Notes under the pieces: model-generated
Seen by the model: only the letters and a program-made list of their open reading frames with translations
The model's database searches: none
Told to the model about the DNA's origin: nothing
Shown here: piece by piece, positions 52,777-59,999 of the stretch
Layout of the letters: each line of letters starts with the position of its first letter
How positions within the stretch are numbered: position 1 is the first letter of the stretch
Translations under genes and position numbers: made by a program
NCBI GenBank assembly: GCA_025931135.1
Contig: JAICNR010000001.1
Span: 1-59,999 of the forward strand
From: Gemmatimonadota bacterium
GTDB lineage: Bacteria; Gemmatimonadota; Gemmatimonadetes; JACCXV01; JAHWKZ01
Direction of reading: 5' to 3'
DNA: 59,999 bases

Positions 52777-54399
52777 ATGACAAAGGCATTCAGAATCGAT
52801 CTTGGCGCCGCCCTCGCGATCCTCACCTTCGGGGCGGTCCTGCGGACGATCCAGCACGCGGCCCAGGGGTCGATGTGGCTGGACGAGCTCGCGATCGCCG
52901 TGAACGTCGCCGGCAGGGACCTCGGGGGCCTCCTCTTCCGGCCGCTCGACGAGGGCCAGGTGGCGCCTCCCGGGTTCCTCGCCCTGGAGAAGCTGGGCGG
53001 GGTGCTCCTCGGCCATGACGAGTACGGGCTCCGGCTCTTCCCGTGGCTCTGGTCCCTCGCCGCGCTACCGCTCTTCTGGCGCGTCTCTTCCCGATTCGTC
53101 AGCGGCCCCGAGATCGCCGCCGGCCTTCTCGCCTTCGCGGCGAGCCCCGCGCTCGTGTGGTACGCGGGAAACGCGAAGCAGTACTCGGGCGATGTCGCGG
53201 TGACACTGCTGCTCCTCTTCTTTTCGCTCCGCCTCGCCGAGGGGCGGATGGGACAGAGGGAAGCCGCGCTCGCGGGAGTGGGTGGCGGTCTCGCCATACT
53301 GGCCGCCCAGCCCGCGGTCCTCGTGGCGTTCGGGCTATGCGTCGTCCTAGGATGGGGGAGGCTTCGGGCAAGGGAATCGCTCGGTCCCGTCCTGGCGCTT
53401 GGCGCCGGCTGGGCGGCTGGCGCGGCGCTCGTGACAGCGGCCGGGATCCTCATCGTCGCGCCAGCGACGCTGGCCCAGATGCAACGCGCCTGGACCAACG
53501 ATTTCTTCCCGCTGTTCCCTCCGGAGCTGCGCACCCTGTCCTGGCTTCCGCTCCACCTCTATTGGATCCTGGGCCACCTGCTCCTCTACATCGTCCCGAA
53601 GTCCCTTCCTGAGGTCGGATTCGTCCTCTTGTTCTGCGCCCTGAGCCTGATCGGAGGGTGGTCGCTCGTGAGGCGGCGATCGGCCGCGGGGGCCATCCTC
53701 GCAGTTCCCCTCGTCGTGGCCGTGCTCGCGTCCGCTGTCCATGTGCTGCCCGTTTCCAAGCGGGTGTCGCTGTTCGTCGCGCCGACGCTCCTCGTGATGG
53801 CGATGGCGGGAGCGTCCGAGATCCGGGCCCTTCTTCCGGCCCGAGCGCGCACCGGCGCTGCGCTGGCCCTGCTCGCGTTGTTCGCGATGCCCGCCGGCGC
53901 GGTCGTCCTGCTCGCGCCACCGCCGTACCGGGCCGAGGAATCCCGGCCCGTCCTGGACGAGCTCGCCCGGCGCTGGCGCCCTGGGGATGCGGTCTACGTG
54001 TACGGATCGGCGTCTCTCGCGATGCGCTTCTACGGGCCGCCGGTGGAGTGGATCGAGGGCTCGATCGACCGCGCGGACAGCAGGACGTACTTCCGGGAGA
54101 TCGATCGGATCCGCGGCCGGCCGCGCGTCTGGCTCTTCATCACGCACAGCTTCCCCTGCGAGCCTGAGGCGATCCGCTCGTATCTCGAGTCGATCGGAAC
54201 CGAGCTGAACCGGATCGAGGATCCGTTCGGCCTGGTCGGTCAGCGGGCTGCGACCGCCTATCTGTACGACCTGAGCGACCCGGATCGGCTCGCGCTGGCC
54301 GACGCGGAGACCCATCCGTACGTGAGCGCGACGCGGCTGTCTCGCGTGAGCGTCGAAGGCTGCGGCTATGGCCGCGAGCCCGGCCAGCTCCCGTTTTAA
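52777..54399 (+). CDS. GT-C type (GT39-like) membrane glycosyltransferase
   Basis: A 540-aa inner-membrane protein with about 11 helices and a C-terminal periplasmic domain (from residue about 390). The first extracytoplasmic loop holds MWLDELAI (Asp-Glu near residue 36), the catalytic-acid arrangement of the ArnT/PMT (GT39, GT83) group, which transfers sugars from polyprenyl phosphates. Target unknown: lipid, protein or polysaccharide. The ATG follows an AT-rich segment, with no clear ribosome site. It is convergent, ending 4 bases into the next gene. Confidence 0.82.
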   Translation: MTKAFRIDLGAALAILTFGAVLRTIQHAAQGSMWLDELAIAVNVAGRDLGGLLFRPLDEGQVAPPGFLALEKLGGVLLGHDEYGLRLFPWLWSLAALPLFWRVSSRFVSGPEIAAGLLAFAASPALVWYAGNAKQYSGDVAVTLLLLFFSLRLAEGRMGQREAALAGVGGGLAILAAQPAVLVAFGLCVVLGWGRLRARESLGPVLALGAGWAAGAALVTAAGILIVAPATLAQMQRAWTNDFFPLFPPELRTLSWLPLHLYWILGHLLLYIVPKSLPEVGFVLLFCALSLIGGWSLVRRRSAAGAILAVPLVVAVLASAVHVLPVSKRVSLFVAPTLLVMAMAGASEIRALLPARARTGAALALLALFAMPAGAVVLLAPPPYRAEESRPVLDELARRWRPGDAVYVYGSASLAMRFYGPPVEWIEGSIDRADSRTYFREIDRIRGRPRVWLFITHSFPCEPEAIRSYLESIGTELNRIEDPFGLVGQRAATAYLYDLSDPDRLALADAETHPYVSATRLSRVSVEGCGYGREPGQLPF

Positions 54400-55043
54400 T
54401 CCTCGGCAACGACCTCGGCGGAGCGGATCCAGTCGAGATCCGGAAACTCCCGCTCCAAGTAGGCGTTCCCTTCACGCTGGATGCGGCCCTGGTCAGGCCC
54501 GCGGCCGCGCGGCGCGCCTTCGCCGTAGCCCGAATGGAGGGAATCCACTACGTCCATGCCCGCCACGACCTCGCCGATCGGCGAGAACCCCATCCCGTCG
54601 AGCCGCGAGTTGTCGCCGTAGTTGATGAATAGCTGAGTGGTGCGGGTGCCCGGGCCCGCGGTGGCGAACGACACCCGCCCGCGCGTGTTGGTGGAAGCGA
54701 CCGGATCATCCTCGATTCGGGCGCTCTGCCACTCCGAGGCCACCTTCGGGTCACCCGCGATTCCGAACTGCGCCATGAACCCGTCGATGACGCGGAAGAA
54801 CCTCACGCCGTCGAAGAAGCCGGCTCGAGCGAGATTGTAGAATCGGTCGACACCGCGCGGGGCCCATTCGCGCCGGGCTTCGACGACGAACTCCCCGGCG
54901 GTGGTCTCGAAGCGGACGCGAAAGCTCTCGGGTGCTGTCTCATTCATGGCGGGATTCTCCGGCTGAAGAAGCAGTGAGTGTCGATCCGGCACAGTGGCGC
55001 AAGCCGCCACGAGCGCCGCGAGCGGCAGGAACCAGCATCTCAT
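54396..55043 (-). CDS. Lipoprotein cyclophilin-type peptidyl-prolyl isomerase
   Basis: A 215-aa predicted lipoprotein (MRCWFLPLAALVAAC, lipobox LVAAC) with a cyclophilin domain. It contains VDRFYNLARAGFFDGVRF, the active-site segment FFRVIDGFMAQFG (Arg, Phe, Met, Gln of the catalytic cleft), and TTQLFINYGDNSRLD. It would assist folding of exported proteins at the outer face of a membrane. ATG 55043 overlaps the stop of the upstream lipoprotein gene (ATGA). It forms a three-gene coupled run with that gene and the cytochrome. Confidence 0.9.
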   Translation of the reverse strand: MRCWFLPLAALVAACATVPDRHSLLLQPENPAMNETAPESFRVRFETTAGEFVVEARREWAPRGVDRFYNLARAGFFDGVRFFRVIDGFMAQFGIAGDPKVASEWQSARIEDDPVASTNTRGRVSFATAGPGTRTTQLFINYGDNSRLDGMGFSPIGEVVAGMDVVDSLHSGYGEGAPRGRGPDQGRIQREGNAYLEREFPDLDWIRSAEVVAED

Positions 55044-55471
55044 GGAAGCGGCGCGACGAGGAGCGTGACTTCGTAGTCCTCCGGGTCCGGTGGAGAGTCC
55101 GGCGAGCGGGCGGGCCTCAGCTCGACCAGCTCGAGCGCGTGACCCGCGGCCGCGGCCCGCCGCGGCTCCCGGCCGGTGTGGAGCGTCAGGGTCGCGGTCC
55201 CCTCCTCGCCGTCGATCTTGAGGACGACCGCGGCGTTCCCCGGCGGGGCGCACTCCGCGCGAGAGGCGCACCGCGAGTCCTCCGTCACGCGGTCGAACGT
55301 CACCCGGAACTCCCCGCCCACGCTGGCGCGCTCGTCGAGCGAGAGGTCGAACGGCTCCTCGTACGTCGCCTGGACGGCGGATTCCGCCGGGCCCCCCGCC
55401 TCTCGGCAGGCGACCGTCGCCAGGGAGATCGCGATCAGCAGACGCCGTCGGGACGGAAGGCCGGCGATCAC
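55040..55471 (-). CDS. Small lipoprotein with TEDSRC motif
   Basis: A 143-aa predicted lipoprotein (RRLLIAISLATVAC). The mature domain contains RVTFDRVTEDSRCASRAEC and PPGNAAVVLKID. The motif VTEDSRC(x4-6)C and overall size match the lipoprotein at 57123-57536, so they are paralogues; the two Cys probably form a disulfide. Function unknown. GTG 55471 overlaps the cytochrome stop (GTGA), which decides the start. Confidence 0.72.
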   Translation of the reverse strand: MIAGLPSRRRLLIAISLATVACREAGGPAESAVQATYEEPFDLSLDERASVGGEFRVTFDRVTEDSRCASRAECAPPGNAAVVLKIDGEEGTATLTLHTGREPRRAAAAGHALELVELRPARSPDSPPDPEDYEVTLLVAPLP

Positions 55472-56448
55472 TCGCCGGTCGCGGGCCGCTGAGGGACGAA
55501 CCGGACGACCTCGTTCCGCACGGGCGGCACGGTCCTCAGATAGTCGTAGATCGCCCCGAGGTCCTCCTCGTTCATCCGGGAGTATGCGAGCCACGGCATC
55601 GGCGACAGCCGCGCGCCGGCAGCCGGGGACCCGCCGCTCCGGCGCGCCTTGAACGCGCCCACGAACCGCTCACGCGTCCAGGCGCCGATCCCCGACACGC
55701 TGTCGGGCGTGATGTTCGCGGTCCGAGCAACCCAGCCGTCGCCGGTCGGGAACTCGTTGCCGCCCGAGAGCTCGCGACCCGGAAGGGGTGTCCCGCGATC
55801 GTCCATGGGCGAATGACAGTCCCCGCAGCTCGCCGCGCTGACCAGGTACCGCCCCCGCTCCACCGCCCCGCTGCCCGGCTCGGCCGGATAGGGTCCCGCG
55901 GGCCCCGGCATCATGCGGATGATCAGGTTCATCGGGAAGTTCAGCTCCCGCTCCGGCACGTCGTCGGGGCGGCGCGAGAGGGTCCGCACATAGGCGACGA
56001 TCGCCTGCAAGTCGCGCTCGCTCAACGTGCGATAGTTGAAATACGGCATGAGCGGGAAGAGCGGCGATCCGTCGCGCGACACGCCATCCCGGAGCGCCCG
56101 GACGATCTCGCCGTCGGTCCACTCTCCGAGCGCGGTCGGCGTGATGTTCTTCGCGTACAGGGTGCCGGCGGACCCGAGCGGGAACGGCTCGCCTCCCTCT
56201 CCGATGCGGGCGGGATCGACGCGCGCCCCGAACGCCCCGCGCTCGTGCGGGCTGTGGCACACCGCACACGCCGCCACGCTGTGGAACAGATACTCGCCGC
56301 GGGCCAGGAGCTCCGGCGTGGCGCGGATCTCGATGTCCGGCGGGTCATCCGTTCGTGGATAGGCCACTCCCAGGTAGACGAGCCCGGCGAGCACCACGAC
56401 CGCGAGCCCGGTCACGAGCCAGAGAACGATGCGCAGCGCCTTTCGCAT
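55468..56448 (-). CDS. Membrane-anchored di-haem cytochrome c
   Basis: A 326-aa protein: an N-terminal membrane anchor (IVLWLVTGLAVVVLAGLVYL) and two c-type haem domains. The binding motifs are CAVCH (61-65) and CGDCH (208-212), with candidate axial Met in LFPLMPYF and SPMPWLAYSRM. The layout fits the periplasmic cytochrome c subunits used with alcohol/aldehyde or sugar dehydrogenases, or other electron-transfer steps. No partner enzyme is adjacent. ATG 56448 has GGAGG 6 bases upstream. It is the first gene of a three-gene coupled run. Confidence 0.9.
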   Translation of the reverse strand: MRKALRIVLWLVTGLAVVVLAGLVYLGVAYPRTDDPPDIEIRATPELLARGEYLFHSVAACAVCHSPHERGAFGARVDPARIGEGGEPFPLGSAGTLYAKNITPTALGEWTDGEIVRALRDGVSRDGSPLFPLMPYFNYRTLSERDLQAIVAYVRTLSRRPDDVPERELNFPMNLIIRMMPGPAGPYPAEPGSGAVERGRYLVSAASCGDCHSPMDDRGTPLPGRELSGGNEFPTGDGWVARTANITPDSVSGIGAWTRERFVGAFKARRSGGSPAAGARLSPMPWLAYSRMNEEDLGAIYDYLRTVPPVRNEVVRFVPQRPATGE

Positions 56449-56531
56449 GGGCGGCCTCCGCCACGGAAGGGATCGATCGAAGGGGGGCGGGAGAATCTCT
56501 GGAGCGAGAATCGGCGGCGCAACCTCGCCGG

Positions 56532-57089
56532 TCAGCGCGGGAGTCCCAGCAGCCGCGGGACCCGCCGTCGATACCGATCGTAGGCTTCCCCGTAGCGCTC
56601 GATCAACCAACGCTCCTCAGCCAGCGGCGCGAGCAGCAAGCAGAGCGCGCCGCCTGCCGCCACCGCCGCGACGCGCCAGGAATCCGCCACGAGAACGACC
56701 CCGAGCGCCATCATGATGTCGCCCAGGTACTGGGGGTTCCGGGTCCAGCGGTAGGGCCCCGCCGTCGAGAACACCCCGCCCCTCCCGGACGAGGTGCGAC
56801 GCCCGAGCGTCCGGACTCCCCAGTCGGCCAGGCCGGCCCCCAGCGCCAGAACCGCCGCGCCGGCGAGGATCCAGCCCGGGTGGTCGAGGACCCAACCGCC
56901 GTAGTCGAGGACGGCGAGAAGGAGACCCGCCGCGCAGGCCGCTACTGTGAGCCCCCACATCCAGGCGAACGCCCGCGTCGACCCTTGGGGAGGTGGCCAT
57001 AGCCGGAGGCCGGGCCGCGCGATCGAGACCAGGAGAGAGAGAAGGAGGAGCGCTTCCGCGAAGAGCCCGCCCGCCAGGAGCCAGTCCAC
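56532..57089 (-). CDS. ICMT/PEMT-like membrane methyltransferase family protein
   Basis: A 185-aa inner-membrane protein with four to five helices and the C-terminal signature GPYRWTRNPQYLGD followed by EERWLIERYGEAYDRY, seen in isoprenylcysteine carboxyl methyltransferase-like and phospholipid methyltransferase-like bacterial proteins. Those residues bind S-adenosylmethionine. Methyl acceptor unknown. ATG 57089. It is separated by 83 bases from the cytochrome gene downstream. Confidence 0.85.
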   Translation of the reverse strand: MDWLLAGGLFAEALLLLSLLVSIARPGLRLWPPPQGSTRAFAWMWGLTVAACAAGLLLAVLDYGGWVLDHPGWILAGAAVLALGAGLADWGVRTLGRRTSSGRGGVFSTAGPYRWTRNPQYLGDIMMALGVVLVADSWRVAAVAAGGALCLLLAPLAEERWLIERYGEAYDRYRRRVPRLLGLPR

Positions 57090-57122
57090 GCTATCGATCT
57101 CCGGCTGGTGCGACCCCGCGGG

Positions 57123-57536
57123 TCAGTCGGGCTCGACCTCGAACGTCGCCACGTAGTCGCCGGGGTCGATCGGCTCTCCGGACGGATACGGCGCCAGGGA
57201 GGCGAGCGAGATCCGGATCCCCGCGAACTCGATCCGCCGCGGCTCGCTGGTCGTGTTCAACAGAACGTCGCGCGCGTCGGATGGCGTCGAGAGCGTCAGC
57301 GCGACTTGGCCGTTCCCGACCCAGACGCACACCACGTTCGACGGACAGCGGGAGTCCTCCGTCACGTCACGGAACTCGATCGTGACCCGGGTGCCGGGGA
57401 CGACGGCTTCTCCCCCCACCGGGAGCGAAACGGTCTGAGCCGAGGGCGAGGGGTTCCCCGGACCGGTGGGGCCGGTGCGCCCCGAAGAACACGCCGCCAG
57501 AGCGGCTACGACGATGGCAAGAGCAGGTCTACGCAT
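57123..57536 (-). CDS. Small lipoprotein with TEDSRC motif (paralogue)
   Basis: A 137-aa predicted lipoprotein (MRRPALAIVVAALAAC, lipobox AAC; then a Ser/Gly/Pro linker). The domain has TIEFRDVTEDSRCPSNVVC, VGNGQVALTLS and EPRRIEFAGIRIS. The same TEDSRC-x5-C core and VGN/PGN step occur in the 55040-55471 product, pointing to a duplicated family. Unknown function. It starts 72 bases downstream of lpdA. Confidence 0.75.
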   Translation of the reverse strand: MRRPALAIVVAALAACSSGRTGPTGPGNPSPSAQTVSLPVGGEAVVPGTRVTIEFRDVTEDSRCPSNVVCVWVGNGQVALTLSTPSDARDVLLNTTSEPRRIEFAGIRISLASLAPYPSGEPIDPGDYVATFEVEPD

Positions 57537-57584
57537 CTTCCCCCGATTCTATCCCGTCCGGCGTTTACGGTCCATCGGACGCGC

Positions 57585-57605
57585 AGGTTCCTTCCAGGGG
57601 AACCT
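57585..57605 (-). terminator. Hairpin just beyond the lpdA stop
   Basis: AGGTTCC (57585-57591) pairs with GGAACCT (57599-57605) around a 7-base loop, 3 bases beyond the lpdA stop on the minus strand. There is no U-rich run after it, so it is at best a weak intrinsic terminator or mRNA-stabilising stem. Confidence 0.3.
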
Positions 57606-57607
57606 CA

Positions 57608-59017
57608 TCAGAAGTGGATCGCGTGGCCGTGGACGGCGTGGGCCGCTTCGTGGACGGCCTCCGCCAGCGTGGGGTGCGCATGGATCGTCTGGATCAGCTC
57701 CTCGACCGTACCCTCGAGCCGGAGGACCGCGCCTGCCTCGGCGATCAGCTCGGTCGCCTTGTATCCCACGACGTGGACCCCCAGCACCTCGTCGTATCCG
57801 CCCTCCGCGACGATCTTCACGAAACCGCTCGTGTGGCCGGCGATCTTCGCACGCCCGCTCGCCACGAACGGGAATTTCCCCACCCGCACGTCGTGACCCG
57901 CCTCACGGGCGCGCGCCTCCGTCAGACCTACACTAGCGACTTCGGGATCGCAGTACGTGCAGTTGGGAGTCTCGCCATACGGCACGGGACGCACGTCGCG
58001 GCCCGCGATCCGCTCCACCACCATCACGCCTTCCATCGAAGCCACGTGGGCTAGCCACGGCGTCGGGATCACGTCGCCGATCGCATAGACCCCACGCTCC
58101 GACGTTTCGCACCACTCGTCCACCTGCACGTAGCCGCGATCCACCCGTACGTTCACGGTCTCGAGGCCGATGCCGTCGCTTACCGGGGCGCGGCCGATCG
58201 CGACCAGGAGCCTCTCGACTTCGATCTCGCCCCCTTTCTCCCCCTCGAGTGCGACCCGCACGCCGCCGGGAGACCGTTCCGCGCGGGCGAGCATCGTCCC
58301 CGTCCGGACGTCGATGCCACGCTTCGCGAACGCCTTTCCGAGCTCTCCCGAGACCTCCTCGTCCTCGATCGGCAGGAGCCGCGGCAGCGCCTCGACCAGC
58401 GTTACCGTCGTTCCGAAGTGGTCGTAGATCGAGGCGAACTCGACGCCAACCGCGCCCGCGCCGACGATCGCCATCGACGCGGGGATGGAACCGAGCTCGA
58501 GCACGTGATCAGAGGACAGGATCCGCTCGCCGTCAAACGGCGCCGCTCCGACTGCGCGCGGCACCGAGCCGGTCGCGATCACGATATGACGTGTGTCGAG
58601 CGTGCGCGGGACTTGACCCGACGCGCCTTCTGCGTCCACCACGACCTTCCGCGGGCCATCGATCCGCCCCCAGCCGGTCACGACCTCGACCCGCTGCTTC
58701 CTCAGGAGCCCCTTAACGCCCCCGGCGAGCTGCTGAACGATGCCACGCTTTCGCTCCTGCACGCGATCCCAGTCGACCGCGATCTCGCCTCCAACGCGCA
58801 GACCGAAGTCCCCGGCGTGGAGCAGATCCTGGTAACGAGCGGCGTTCTCGAGCAGGGCCTTGGTCGGGATGCAGCCGCGGTGTAGGCAAGTCCCGCCGAG
58901 GAAAGGATCGCGCTCCACGAGCGCGGTCTTGAGACCCAACTGGCCGGCCCGGATGGCGGCCACGTAGCCACCGGGACCGCTCCCGATCACGACCACGTCG
59001 AAGGTCGCGGCGGTCAC
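57608..59017 (-). CDS. lpdA: Dihydrolipoyl dehydrogenase (E3)
   Basis: A 469-aa flavoprotein disulfide reductase that re-oxidises lipoamide in the 2-oxoacid dehydrogenase complexes. It has an FAD-binding GSGPGGY near residue 12, the redox-active pair Cys44/Cys49 in [16 protein letters not shown]-binding [13 protein letters not shown], and a C-terminal dimer-interface catalytic pair His448/Glu453 (HAHPTLAE). GTG 59017 overlaps the msrB stop (GTGA). Its substrates would be the E2 and E1 products encoded at 34-40 kb and 28-30 kb; it is not in the same operon. Confidence 0.96.
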   Translation of the reverse strand: MTAATFDVVVIGSGPGGYVAAIRAGQLGLKTALVERDPFLGGTCLHRGCIPTKALLENAARYQDLLHAGDFGLRVGGEIAVDWDRVQERKRGIVQQLAGGVKGLLRKQRVEVVTGWGRIDGPRKVVVDAEGASGQVPRTLDTRHIVIATGSVPRAVGAAPFDGERILSSDHVLELGSIPASMAIVGAGAVGVEFASIYDHFGTTVTLVEALPRLLPIEDEEVSGELGKAFAKRGIDVRTGTMLARAERSPGGVRVALEGEKGGEIEVERLLVAIGRAPVSDGIGLETVNVRVDRGYVQVDEWCETSERGVYAIGDVIPTPWLAHVASMEGVMVVERIAGRDVRPVPYGETPNCTYCDPEVASVGLTEARAREAGHDVRVGKFPFVASGRAKIAGHTSGFVKIVAEGGYDEVLGVHVVGYKATELIAEAGAVLRLEGTVEELIQTIHAHPTLAEAVHEAAHAVHGHAIHF

Positions 59018-59421
59018 TCCCCAATCTCCCCGGTGTCGAACTCGAGCGCCGCGGAGTTGATGCAGAAGCGGGCGCCCTCCGGCCCGGGACCGTCGTCGAA
59101 GACATGTCCGAGGTGGGCGTCGCACGCCGCGCAGGTAACCTCGGTCCTGCGCATCCCGTGAGAGAGATCCGCCCCGCTGTCGACCCGGCCGCCGTCGATC
59201 GGCCGGGTGAAGCTGGGCCAGCCCGATCCGGAGTCGTACTTGTCCTTAGAATCGAACAGCGGAGCGCCGCAACAAACGCAGTTGTAAACGCCGTCCGCGT
59301 GATGATCCGCGTACTTGCCGGTGAAAGCGGGCTCGGTGCCCTTCTGGCGCGTGATCCGATACTGCTCGGGAGTGAGCGTATCGCGCCACTCGCGGTCGGA
59401 CTTCTCGATCTTCTCGTTCAT
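59014..59421 (-). CDS. msrB: Peptide methionine-R-sulfoxide reductase
   Basis: A 135-aa MsrB. Zinc ligands are Cys48/Cys51 (CVCC) and Cys97/Cys100 (CAAC), with catalytic Cys120 in [11 protein letters not shown]. It repairs R-methionine sulfoxide in proteins. I chose ATG 59421 over 59439 because GGAGG lies 5 bases upstream. Its stop overlaps the lpdA start. Coupling to a flavoprotein reductase is suggestive, but MsrB normally takes electrons from thioredoxin. Confidence 0.95.
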   Translation of the reverse strand: MNEKIEKSDREWRDTLTPEQYRITRQKGTEPAFTGKYADHHADGVYNCVCCGAPLFDSKDKYDSGSGWPSFTRPIDGGRVDSGADLSHGMRRTEVTCAACDAHLGHVFDDGPGPEGARFCINSAALEFDTGEIGE

Positions 59422-59472
59422 AGATGCCTCCGTGATCAAGGGCGGGTTCGGAGGCTCAATATGTCCCGCGGA

Positions 59473-59841
59473 TCAGGACTCCGGCGAGAGGACCGCCTCG
59501 AGGCGGACGGGGACGACGTGGCACTCGCCCTCCTCGACTTCCACGTCTTCGCGGACCCAGCTTCGGAAGCCCGGCTTGTCGACTGTCACCGTATAGGTCC
59601 CGGCTCGCTCCCAGGCGCCGACCAGCTGGTCGAAGAAGGGCTCGAGCTCGGCTACCTCTCCGCGTTCGTCCACGGCTCGGCCATCCGCGTCGTCCGCGGG
59701 CAGCGTCTGCCCGCTCTCCCGACGCAGATCGACGGTGATCCCGGCAACCGCCTCTGTCGTACAGGCGCCCGGCCCGAACGAGTCGTTGCAGGCGCTCGCC
59801 AGAACGAGAGCCGCGACCGGCAGCGCTGCCCCCGGGCTCAT
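59473..59841 (-). CDS. Small lipoprotein, carboxypeptidase-regulatory-like
   Basis: A 122-aa predicted lipoprotein (MSPGAALPVAALVLASAC, lipobox LASAC) with a short acidic domain. Its strands TYTVTVDKPGFRSWVREDVEV resemble the beta-sandwich of carboxypeptidase regulatory-like domains. A second Cys pair (ACTTEAV, GECHVV) may form a disulfide. Function unknown. ATG 59841 overlaps the stop of the partial gene upstream (ATGA). Confidence 0.75.
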   Translation of the reverse strand: MSPGAALPVAALVLASACNDSFGPGACTTEAVAGITVDLRRESGQTLPADDADGRAVDERGEVAELEPFFDQLVGAWERAGTYTVTVDKPGFRSWVREDVEVEEGECHVVPVRLEAVLSPES

Positions 59842-59999
59842 TCCGCTCCCCGCGCCGGCGTGGGCTCCGCGCCTCCCCCCAGGTCGAGAAGCTTCTCGAC
59901 CTCGTAGGCGATCTCCTCGTCGACGGCCGCCAGCCGATAGTCGATCCGGATCGTCGTGGGAAGGCCGAGGTCCTCGTCGTACCGGACCTCGATCGATTC
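59838..59999 (-). CDS. DUF6174-like protein, C-terminal end (partial)
   Basis: The last 53 codons of a gene entering from beyond the window end. RYDEDLGLPTTIRIDYRL and AVDEEIAYEVEKLL are the closing segments of DUF6174 domains (small exported proteins of unknown function). A Gly/Pro-rich tail follows, and the stop overlaps the next start (ATGA). The 5' part is outside the window. Confidence 0.7.
   Translation of the reverse strand, partial: ESIEVRYDEDLGLPTTIRIDYRLAAVDEEIAYEVEKLLDLGGGAEPTPARGAE

Noticed and set aside
57537-57607. Strong rho-independent terminator after lpdA
   Set aside because: A 7-base stem exists but no U tract follows; listed only as a weak hairpin.
1-59999. tRNA, rRNA, CRISPR arrays, prophage or complete IS
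   Set aside because: No cloverleaf-like gene, regularly spaced direct repeats, phage structural genes or transposase were seen on either strand by reading; no search tool was run.

Overview
The window is GC-rich throughout (roughly two thirds G+C by eye, not counted), gene-dense, and reads as ordinary bacterial chromosome. Genes are packed into long co-directional runs whose start and stop codons very often overlap (GTGA, ATGA, TTGA). GTG starts are frequent and lipoprotein signal peptides are abundant. An AddAB-type helicase-nuclease, UPF0182, amidohydrolase and M61/S9 peptidase families, large TPR proteins and the style of the genes all suit a Gemmatimonadota-like or related soil/sediment lineage. 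That assignment is inference; there is no rRNA in the window to confirm it.

Layout. 0-2.1 kb: sucCD (minus). 2.3-3.3 kb: a VOC protein and a YdeI/OmdA-like protein (plus). 3.3-8.9 kb (minus): phosphohexomutase, UPF0182 membrane protein, phospholipase D-like protein. 8.9-16.2 kb (plus): mutY-addB-addA, a coupled DNA-repair operon. 16.2-21.3 kb (minus): HEPN-like protein, methyltransferase, CYTH protein, ABC ATPase, ABC permease, eIF2B-like protein, then a DUF1579 protein. 21.4-24.6 kb: alpha/beta hydrolase, HhH-GPD glycosylase, a membrane-anchored unknown, a membrane protein and YjbQ. 24.6-30.1 kb (minus): a fused E1 2-oxoacid dehydrogenase followed by a class III cyclase-NTPase-TPR protein. 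30.2-34.1 kb: HD hydrolase, STAS-like protein, membrane TPR protein and a lipoprotein.

34-42.5 kb (minus) is the metabolic centre. Its gene order is lipoprotein, ACT-malic enzyme, E1 alpha, lipoprotein, E1 beta, NSS transporter, lipoprotein phosphodiesterase, E2. Malic enzyme makes pyruvate and the E1/E2 genes would oxidise it, so a pyruvate dehydrogenase-type role is the simplest reading. The E3 gene (lpdA) lies at 57.6-59.0 kb, coupled to msrB. The second, fused E1 at 28-30 kb has no private E2 in the window and may share E2/E3.

42.6-60 kb holds mostly exported proteins: NTF2-like and BsuPI-like proteins, an M61 peptidase, an AGCS symporter with a large extra loop, a CtlX-like hydrolase, two tandem amidohydrolases, a decayed S9 peptidase, a GT-C glycosyltransferase, a cyclophilin, a di-haem cytochrome c, small lipoproteins, and the 3' end of a DUF6174 gene. 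A short MITE-like inverted-repeat element sits at 47.2-47.3 kb. I found no tRNA, rRNA, CRISPR array, complete insertion sequence or prophage. No gap between genes exceeds about 200 bases, except the region around the S9 remnant.
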